From: Candidatus Latescibacterota bacterium
GTDB taxonomy: Bacteria; Latescibacterota; UBA2968; UBA8231
DNA length: 5,229 nt
Direction of reading: 5' to 3'
Assembly (NCBI GenBank): GCA_003529325.1
Contig: DPVW01000233.1
Coordinates: 5,158-10,386 of the forward strand
Every line of letters begins with the position of its first letter. Within the stretch, counting starts at the first letter, position 1. Of the stretch, positions 1-5,229 are shown in pieces. The position numbers were made by a program, and so were the translations under genes. The notes under the pieces were generated by a model. The model did no database searches. It was not told where the DNA came from and saw only the letters and a program-made list of their open reading frames with translations.

Positions 1-2574
1 GGCCCATGCCCCCCGCCTCTGCCCCGTGGTCCCCAGCACGAGGACGTCTCTGGCTCGGGTCGCGGCAACGTAGATAAGTCGCAGATTTTCGGCGGCCAGG
101 AACCGGGCCTCCTCTTCAGCATCCTGCGACCAACCCTCCGGCTCGGCGAGCACGATCGTGCTGAAGCGTGTCTGCCGCGTCACCGCCATCGACAGGTAGG
201 GCACGTCGGCGACGCGGGACACGTGCATGTCGACAGAGTGATACTGGGCGGAGGTGTCGGCGGCGTCGACGAGAAACACGACCTTCGCCTCCAACCCTTT
301 GGCCTGGTGTAGATTCATGACCCGGACGACGTCAGGCCGCCCCGTCTCCAGGGTCATCTCTTCGACGCGCTGCCTGTCATCTTCGAGCAGATCGCGCAAC
401 TCGTCGGTGATCTGCCCCCAACTCGCGCCACGACGACTCTGCGCGTCACGCACGATGGCCAATACCCGTAGCAGGTTGCCGGCACGTGACGAGCCGCCGG
501 CACCGACGGCGGCGTGGGCCGCCAGTCCCGTCGATTCGATGAAGCGTTCGAGCGCCGCCGCCAGCGGTCGCTGGCGCACATCATCCCACAATCGTTGCAG
601 CGCCCCCAAGGCCCGGTTCAGGTGCACTGCCAGCTGCCCATCGAGTCCCTCCGCGGGCAGCGGTGTGGTCCAGCAGAAATCCCACCGCGCCTGGCGCAGA
701 ACGTAGAGTTCGTCATCCCCCAGCCCCACCAGAGGTCCACGTAGATAGGCGACCAGTGGCACCGGGTCATCAGCTTGTAGTAACGCGTCCAGGGCATCGA
801 CGAGAGCACGCAGTTCGACCGAATGCCGCATGCTGCCAGCGCCGGTAATATCGTAGGGCACTTGTAGGCTCTGCAGGGCGCGGGCGTATTGGTCCAGGTG
901 GCGCCGCGTACGTGTCAGGATCATGAAATCACCTGGGTCGGCGCGGCGTCCGAGTACGGCCCGCTCGCCGTTGAGCTCGGTACGGCCCTGCAGGGCGGCG
1001 GCAATAAAGGCTGCGATTCTTGCCGCCTCGTCGCGCGCCTGAGTCTGGCGCCGGCCGCCGCTATCGGCCCTGGCCCGCAACTGATAGACGCTGGGGCCCT
1101 CGTCGCCTTTTCTATGCGGGACGAGACGCTGAAATTGCGCCTGATAGCGGCCGTCGTAGTTGTCGAACAGCGGCTCGAAGGCATCGTTCACCCACGAGAT
1201 CAGCTGCGACCGTGAGCGGAAACTCGTCTTCAACTCGACGATGTCACCCCCCCCGGCCAGGAGTTGGTCGCACACGAGACGGAAGATGTCGACATCGGCG
1301 CGGCGAAACCGGTATATGGACTGTTTTTCGTCGCCAACCAGGAACAGACTGCCAGGACGCGGCGTCAGCTGCCGCCAGTCACCGACATGTGCTTCGACCC
1401 CCGTCAGATACAACAGGATCTCTGCCTGCAGGGGATCGGTGTCCTGGAATTCGTCGACGAACAGACGTCGGTATCGCTGTTGGAAGTGAGCCCGCACTTC
1501 GGGCCTGTCACGCAACAGGTTGGCCGTTGATTCCAGCAGGTCGTTGAAGGTCAGCGTCGATGCCGCCAGCCGCGAATCGCGATAGCTGACCATGGCCTCG
1601 TCGACGAGTTCTCCGGCCAGGGTGTAGACGTATTGTCGCCATTGAACCAGCAATGGCTTCAGCACCCCATCGCGTAGGGCGGGCAGCACATCGTCTCGCA
1701 GGCGCCGGGCCAGACTGCGGGCGGGGCTTCCGGCAGGACCCCAGCGCTTCAGGGTGATCCCCGTCTTCGTCGTCGATGCCAGATCCCGCAGCAGGCGTTC
1801 GCGATCGGCATCACTCGGGGGACCGGCGAAATCGACGAAATGACGCAACTCGCGCACCGTCGCCATGAACCTGTCGGGTTCGCCTTCGGGCAACGGATCC
1901 GGGATCTGCGCCGCCACCTCGCGCACCAATTCGCACGCCTGCGCCACCGCCGGTGCCAGATCGGGACGTGGTCCCTGTGTGGGCTTCAAATCCAGGTCAC
2001 TGTATTGGCATCGATCGAGGTAGAACTGGTAGAACTGTTCGGCTGTAAGGCCCGTGTCTTCTATGGCCAGCAGTCGCTGATCGCCGGCGGCCGAACGTGC
2101 CGCCAGGAATCTGTCCCAGGCAGCGCGCACGAGAAACAACTCCTCGCGCTCCTCCACCTCCGAGAAGTTTGGCGGCAGCCCGGCTTCGATGGGGCGCTCA
2201 CGCAGCAGCCGGGCGCAGAACGCGTGGATCGTGCCAATCGAACATTGGTCGACCCGGGCCACGGCGTCGCGTAGACGTCCCAGTTGTCGCGCCGACGACG
2301 GCCCCTCACCTTCGTCGGCGACAGTGCTGGCCGCCTCCTGCAGTGCCTGAAAAAAACGGCCGCGCATTTCTCCAGCTGCCTTGCGCGTGAAGGTGATGGC
2401 CGCCATCTGCGCGACATCGGCTTTGCCCTGGCGCACGCAGGCGACCATGCGGTCGACCAATGCGTGTGTCTTGCCAGCACCAGCACCGGCGAGACACATC
2501 AGATTGGTGTCGAGGTCCTCGCGGATACGTCGACGGGCAGTGGCGTCGGCGAGTCGACGGTGACCGGTGTTCAC
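1..2574 (-). CDS. addA: AddA-like UvrD/Rep (SF1A) helicase subunit, C-terminus cut by window edge
   Basis: ATP-dependent 3'-5' DNA translocase and helicase expected to pair with the upstream AddB-like subunit in double-strand-end resection and recombinational repair in the cytoplasm. I read 858 codons from GTG 2574-2572 to base 1 without a stop. Motifs in order: Walker A GAGAGKT (30-36, Lys35); Ia TFTRKAAGEM (61-70); Ib GTIHAFC (114-120); TFNDLL (342-347); Walker B FVDEFQDTD (372-380, Asp374/Glu375); III VGDEKQSIYRFR (413-424); IV TSFRS (450-454); V VMNLHQAKGLE (752-762); VI YVAATRAR (835-842). The 454-750 stretch, with PYDITGAG and a DPVPLVAYLRGPL segment, looks like the 2B region. AddA proteins run to about 1,200 residues with a C-terminal RecB-type nuclease; that part would lie beyond the left edge, so I cannot say whether it exists. 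The start follows from the GTGA overlap; Met26 would leave too little before Walker A. Motif III has Glu where Pro is usual, and no clear Q-motif glutamine precedes Walker A. Helicase class is certain; the AddA name (rather than another RecB-like helicase) rests on the neighbour. Confidence 0.93.
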   Translation of the reverse strand, partial: MNTGHRRLADATARRRIREDLDTNLMCLAGAGAGKTHALVDRMVACVRQGKADVAQMAAITFTRKAAGEMRGRFFQALQEAASTVADEGEGPSSARQLGRLRDAVARVDQCSIGTIHAFCARLLRERPIEAGLPPNFSEVEEREELFLVRAAWDRFLAARSAAGDQRLLAIEDTGLTAEQFYQFYLDRCQYSDLDLKPTQGPRPDLAPAVAQACELVREVAAQIPDPLPEGEPDRFMATVRELRHFVDFAGPPSDADRERLLRDLASTTKTGITLKRWGPAGSPARSLARRLRDDVLPALRDGVLKPLLVQWRQYVYTLAGELVDEAMVSYRDSRLAASTLTFNDLLESTANLLRDRPEVRAHFQQRYRRLFVDEFQDTDPLQAEILLYLTGVEAHVGDWRQLTPRPGSLFLVGDEKQSIYRFRRADVDIFRLVCDQLLAGGGDIVELKTSFRSRSQLISWVNDAFEPLFDNYDGRYQAQFQRLVPHRKGDEGPSVYQLRARADSGGRRQTQARDEAARIAAFIAAALQGRTELNGERAVLGRRADPGDFMILTRTRRHLDQYARALQSLQVPYDITGAGSMRHSVELRALVDALDALLQADDPVPLVAYLRGPLVGLGDDELYVLRQARWDFCWTTPLPAEGLDGQLAVHLNRALGALQRLWDDVRQRPLAAALERFIESTGLAAHAAVGAGGSSRAGNLLRVLAIVRDAQSRRGASWGQITDELRDLLEDDRQRVEEMTLETGRPDVVRVMNLHQAKGLEAKVVFLVDAADTSAQYHSVDMHVSRVADVPYLSMAVTRQTRFSTIVLAEPEGWSQDAEEEARFLAAENLRLIYVAATRARDVLVLGTTGQRRGAWA
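2571..2574 (-). promoter_or_regulatory. GTGA stop-start overlap coupling the nuclease and helicase genes
   Basis: On the minus strand the four bases GTGA hold the GTG start of the helicase gene (2574-2572) and the TGA stop of the nuclease gene (2573-2571). The only ribosome-binding-like element is a weak GGA about seven bases before the GTG. Together this points to termination-reinitiation, with the helicase made by ribosomes that have just finished the nuclease subunit. A TTG four codons upstream (2586-2584) is the nearest alternative start and has no better Shine-Dalgarno sequence. Confidence 0.8.
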
Positions 2575-5228
2575 GCGTCGATCCAATCGCGAACGCTGCG
2601 TACCACCTCTTGTGGGGCAACGTCTGTCGGCACCAGCCCGAGGTCGGCGAAGGCCGATTCCAAGGATTGCCGCGAGCCGGAACGCTGTGTCGTCACCGTC
2701 TCCGCCCAACCCTCCACCAGTGCGGACAGTTGCGTGGCCGCCGTGTACAGGTCTTCGATCTCGTCGACACCACGCGCTTCGTTGGCGCAGATCCGCCGGT
2801 AGTCGCAGAAGCGACAGGGACCGCCGCCCTTGGCGTCCCCTTTGTGCAGTGCTGGAAAGAATCCCTGCCGCGCCAGGTCAAACAGCGGCTTCAGCACCGC
2901 CGCCAGTTCGTGACGAGCTGGTGGTGCATCGCTGAAACGCTGGCCGGCACCGCGGTCACTGGCAAAAAAGTAGCCGCTGAGGCGCACGTGTCCTTCGTCC
3001 TGCACGATGTATGGCAGCGCATATGCGTAGAGTGCCCATTGCAGTGTCCGCCCACCTTGTGCCAAGTTGGCGGCATCATAGTTGAAAGTGCTCCCCGTCT
3101 TGTAGTCCCAGATCTCGTACGCCGTTGTTTTTCCAGATGCATCTCGCACACCATCGACACGGTCTATGCGACCACGCAGCCGAAAGGAGACCTCATGGGA
3201 GAGCCGGACCTCGACAGGCGCGCCATCACCGAAACCAAACTCGAGTTCAAAGCCCGCCGGTTCCAACGCCGGATCCGCCGCCAGTCGCTGCGCCTCGGCT
3301 GCCAGGAATATGCGCGACGCTCGCTCGATGCGTCGGCAGTCGTTGCGGTATCCGGCCTCCAGAGTAACCGGTACACGTTGCCGTTCGGCAGCGATGGCGG
3401 CTTCGACCAACTCCTGTCGACGGGCCTCGTGACCGGCGCCGGGGCGCTCTCCACGCTGTCGAATCTCGCGCATGAAATCGAGGAACAGCCCATGGAGCAG
3501 GTTGCCCATCTCAAGCGGATGTAACCAACGGCGCGGATCGTACTCCGGCATCCGGGGCGGCACGACCCCAAGCACATCCCGCAGCAGATACCGACGTGGG
3601 CAGACCGCCAGGGTCTCGAGCATGCGACTCGACAGGGTCCGTGTTCCAGACAGATCGAGGGCTTCCACGTCCTGCTGTGCGATCCAGCCGGAGAAGCGCG
3701 TCGGCGCCGCCTGGGCACGGGCACCCATCACCCTCAGACCAGACGCAGTATCGGGATACAGCCGCGCCAGTGCAGCAACGACTGCCGGGTCTGTGCGGTG
3801 TGCGAGCAACGCCTCCAGATCGTCGACGACGCCGTCGTTGACTTCCGGCACCGGCCCGCTCCAGGCCGGTTCCCGTTGCAGTTGCCGACTGGCCTGTTCA
3901 AACAGGGGTGTGGGATAGGGCTCTCTGCCATCGGCCAGGTGCAGACGGCTCGCAACGAGTGTCACCCGACCCGGGGCCGTGCCCAGAAGTCGGATCAGCT
4001 GAAAGGCTGCGGACCCCGCCCTGTGAGTCTCGAGTTGTAATGATGGCGAGATGGCCCGGCGTTCTTCGTCGAGCAGGATCGGGTCCTGGCCCATGAGGCC
4101 GGGAAAGTGGGACTCGTCCAACCCCAGGATGTAGAGATGTCTGCGCCCGGCGTACCCGGCGTCGGGCAACCCAGCCAGTCGCAGGCTTCCGGGCTGGGCC
4201 GGGCTCGCCTCACTGGTGTGCCTTTGCACAAGGTCCAGCAGTCGTTGTGCCTGCGCGGAGCGTGACACTGACGCCGCCGGCAAACCACACAGGGACTGCA
4301 GATCGGTGACGAGTCGACCGCGTACATCCCTGTCCCGCATGTCGCGTTCGGTGGTGCCGGAGAGATCCTGTCGCTGCAGAAATGTCACGACACCGGCGAC
4401 GAGGTCATCGGCCCCGTCACCATCGGGTATGCACTCGAATAAGGTCCCCAGGTGTCTGTGAGCCGCCGCCACCCATCCGAGGTTATGTGACGTAGAGTTC
4501 GTGTCGAGGCGATCGAGGGCAGCCAGTATCTGACCCTTGCCCTGCGCGGCACGGCCCTGTAGCAGCCCCCGAGCGACCATTCCGGGCGTCGCCTCTGTGT
4601 CAGTGACCTTGGTGTCCGACACTTCTGTGTCCGACCAGCAGATTTCGCCGCTGCGCAACAGACCAGCTAAGGTGGTGCCATCCAGGCCCTGCGCAATCCA
4701 GCCAAGAAAAGCTGTCAGTCCACGGCCCGGACGGGTACGTGACGTCGGGATTCCCCCGGCAAAATCGGCGGGCAGATCCCAGCGCTCGACGGCATCATAC
4801 AGCAGCGATTGATACGGTGTCTGTGTCGTGTAGGCGATCTCGACATCATCGAAGGCGAGACCGGCCGCGAGCACGTCGCGGAGCACGAAACGCACCTCGG
4901 TTTCGAGACCGATGACCTGCTGCAGACGGACTGCATCGGCATCCTCCGGCGTAAGTCCGCCGGTGAGCAGTCGACCACCGGGGGAGACCTCGACCGATTC
5001 GGGTGGTGACGTCGGCGTATCGCCAAAGGAGTACAGCTCAGGGGGAGGCTGCTGTGGATCTCCGGCACGTAGGGGGTCGAGGAACAGGTCTCCCTGGATC
5101 ACGTCCGTCGGCGAGCGTCGGCTCTTCGGCTTCGGTCGCGGAGCCGAACGCCGGGGGGTTACGGAGACTGGGGGCGCAGCGGCGACCCCCGGGATCTTCG
5201 CCCCGCGGAAGCGGCTCGCCGCACTCTG
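2571..5228 (-). CDS. addB: AddB-like PD-(D/E)XK nuclease / inactive-helicase subunit, N-terminus cut by window edge
   Basis: Partner subunit of an AddAB-type helicase-nuclease; it should cut one DNA strand and bind DNA through a helicase-like fold. Residues are counted from the in-frame GTG at 5102. Residues 66-140 (ETEVRFVLRDVL, then WDLPADFAGGIP and GRGLTAFL) and 319-349 (LYILGLDESHFP with a following LLDEERR) match the RecC/AddB core. No DExx or GDxxQ helicase motif is visible. The C-terminal nuclease has His537 (GNLLHG), Asp647 (GRIDRVD), Asp666 and Lys668 (EIWDYKTG) and Gln688 (LQWALYAYAL), the RecB-family catalytic pattern. Cys501 (CPRRY) plus Cys763-x2-Cys766-x5-Cys772 reproduce the iron-sulphur staple of Bacillus AddB. 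Stop TGA 2573-2571 overlaps the helicase start. AddB proteins are near 1,150 residues, so an N-terminal Walker-A-bearing domain is probably outside the window; the frame is open for 42 more codons to the edge. The GTG at 5102 is unlikely to be the true start. Odd points are a pentapeptide repeat (157-171) and proline-rich segments around residues 1-40. AdnA is less likely because helicase motifs are absent. Confidence 0.9.
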   Translation of the reverse strand, partial: QSAASRFRGAKIPGVAAAPPVSVTPRRSAPRPKPKSRRSPTDVIQGDLFLDPLRAGDPQQPPPELYSFGDTPTSPPESVEVSPGGRLLTGGLTPEDADAVRLQQVIGLETEVRFVLRDVLAAGLAFDDVEIAYTTQTPYQSLLYDAVERWDLPADFAGGIPTSRTRPGRGLTAFLGWIAQGLDGTTLAGLLRSGEICWSDTEVSDTKVTDTEATPGMVARGLLQGRAAQGKGQILAALDRLDTNSTSHNLGWVAAAHRHLGTLFECIPDGDGADDLVAGVVTFLQRQDLSGTTERDMRDRDVRGRLVTDLQSLCGLPAASVSRSAQAQRLLDLVQRHTSEASPAQPGSLRLAGLPDAGYAGRRHLYILGLDESHFPGLMGQDPILLDEERRAISPSLQLETHRAGSAAFQLIRLLGTAPGRVTLVASRLHLADGREPYPTPLFEQASRQLQREPAWSGPVPEVNDGVVDDLEALLAHRTDPAVVAALARLYPDTASGLRVMGARAQAAPTRFSGWIAQQDVEALDLSGTRTLSSRMLETLAVCPRRYLLRDVLGVVPPRMPEYDPRRWLHPLEMGNLLHGLFLDFMREIRQRGERPGAGHEARRQELVEAAIAAERQRVPVTLEAGYRNDCRRIERASRIFLAAEAQRLAADPALEPAGFELEFGFGDGAPVEVRLSHEVSFRLRGRIDRVDGVRDASGKTTAYEIWDYKTGSTFNYDAANLAQGGRTLQWALYAYALPYIVQDEGHVRLSGYFFASDRGAGQRFSDAPPARHELAAVLKPLFDLARQGFFPALHKGDAKGGGPCRFCDYRRICANEARGVDEIEDLYTAATQLSALVEGWAETVTTQRSGSRQSLESAFADLGLVPTDVAPQEVVRSVRDWIDA
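2787..3602 (-). other. Fe-S-stapled RecB-family nuclease domain of the AddB-like protein
   Basis: This span runs from the codon of Cys501 (3602-3600) to that of Cys772 (2789-2787). It contains the single N-terminal cysteine, His537, Asp647, the Asp666-Tyr-Lys668 core, Gln688 and the closing cysteines at 2816-2814, 2807-2805 and 2789-2787. In Bacillus AddB the same arrangement of one distant cysteine plus C-x2-C-x5-C binds a 4Fe-4S cluster that holds the nuclease fold together. All catalytic and cluster positions are intact, so I infer an active nuclease. A helical tail of about 70 residues follows to the stop codon. Confidence 0.88.
4590..4634 (-). repeat. Three-unit 15-bp in-frame tandem repeat (pentapeptide SDTEV/SDTKV/TDTEA)
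   Basis: The AddB-like protein reads SDTEV, SDTKV, TDTEA at residues 157-171. At DNA level the units share the core GTCxGAxAC-like pattern, and two of them contain the identical plus-strand octamer TGTCCGAC (4613-4620 and 4628-4635). The repeat lies in an acidic, threonine-rich loop between an LLRSGEI helix and a GMVARGLLQGR segment, where AddB-like proteins would be expected to have a short loop. It looks like a slippage or duplication product that kept the reading frame. Confidence 0.75.
5082..5096 (-). other. Candidate beta-sliding-clamp-binding pentapeptide (QGDLF) in a linker
   Basis: Residues 3-7 counted from the GTG at 5102 read QGDLF, which fits the bacterial clamp-binding consensus Q-x-[D/S]-L-F. 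It sits between a basic, proline-rich stretch (PRPKPKSRRS just upstream) and another proline-rich one (GDPQQPPPE just downstream), both likely disordered, which is the usual setting for such short motifs. The match is five residues only, so chance is possible. A functional role is inference. Confidence 0.35.
5103..5228 (-). other. Open, basic proline/alanine/arginine-rich extension of the AddB-like frame to the window edge
   Basis: The nuclease frame continues upstream of the GTG at 5102 for 42 codons with no stop. The translation is rich in Pro, Ala, Arg and Ser (for example VAAAPPVSVTPRRSAPRPKP) and has no recognisable fold. Third codon positions stay GC-rich, but second positions are also unusually GC-rich, as expected either for a disordered linker or for non-coding GC-rich DNA read by chance. 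I favour coding, because an AddB-like protein needs an N-terminal domain not found in the window. No promoter or convincing ribosome-binding site is seen before the GTG. Confidence 0.55.
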
Positions 5229-5229
5229 G

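Noticed and set aside
254..1547. Several plus-strand open frames (254-706, 889-1215, 1020-1547)
   Set aside because: All are antisense to the continuous helicase frame, overlap each other, and show low-complexity Arg/Ser/Pro-rich translations.
1597..1608. CTCGTCGACGAG perfect palindrome as an operator or hairpin
   Set aside because: It is in-frame coding sequence (Leu-Val-Asp-Glu) deep inside a gene and is explained by the general GTCGAC excess.
2350..2356. Run of seven A (T7 on the minus strand) as a terminator or slippery site
   Set aside because: It encodes Phe-Phe within the helicase, just after motif Ia. No GC-rich hairpin precedes it on the coding strand, and the frame continues correctly on both sides.
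2497..2499. ATG (Met26) as the helicase start
   Set aside because: It would leave only three residues before the Walker A loop region and remove the preceding strand; the GTG in the GTGA overlap fits better.
2460..3524. 354-codon plus-strand open frame
   Set aside because: It lies antisense to the nuclease domain and to the gene junction, where the minus strand has conserved catalytic and cysteine motifs. Its own translation is Arg/Cys/Val-rich with no recognisable domain. Long antisense frames are common in GC-rich DNA.
5100..5102. GTG as the true start of the AddB-like gene
   Set aside because: The frame is open further upstream, no good Shine-Dalgarno sequence precedes it, and the protein would lack the N-terminal domain expected of AddB. 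Not excluded; listed as a finding.

Overview
The window is a GC-rich piece of bacterial chromosome carrying two protein genes, both on the minus strand and both cut by a window edge. There is no intergenic DNA. I see no RNA gene, CRISPR array, insertion sequence, promoter or terminator. Reading on the minus strand, the order is an AddB-like nuclease subunit (from the right edge down to 2571), then an AddA-like UvrD/Rep superfamily-1A helicase subunit (2574 down to the left edge). This is the usual layout of the AddAB helicase-nuclease, the RecBCD-type machine that resects double-strand DNA ends and loads RecA for recombinational repair.

The upstream gene (2571-5228) has the RecC/AddB-type inactive-helicase core followed by a RecB-family PD-(D/E)XK nuclease. 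The nuclease has all four cysteines of the AddB iron-sulphur staple, with the C-x2-C-x5-C spacing known from Bacillus AddB. Its N-terminus lies outside the window. The frame stays open through a basic, proline-rich stretch to the right edge.

The downstream gene (1-2574) is an uninterrupted 858-codon frame that begins at a GTG overlapping the upstream stop codon (GTGA). It carries helicase motifs I, Ia, Ib, II, III, IV, V and VI in order. The left edge cuts it about 16 residues after motif VI, so any C-terminal nuclease domain is unseen. Its lack of a stop codon in the window makes it easy to miss, and the apparent plus-strand frames across 1-2570 are its shadows.

The four-base overlap implies one transcript, translational coupling and matched subunit production. 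The host is a high-GC bacterium. The Walker A neighbourhood and motif III resemble AddA-like helicases of GC-rich Gram-negative lineages such as Gemmatimonadota, Acidobacteriota or Deltaproteobacteria, but this assignment rests on memory of the family and is weak.

I did not find a new kind of system. The points worth a second look are within the proteins: a possible sliding-clamp-binding pentapeptide in a disordered linker of the AddB-like protein, a three-unit pentapeptide repeat that looks like a recent local duplication, the unresolved N-terminus of the AddB-like gene, and a strong excess of the palindrome GTCGAC.
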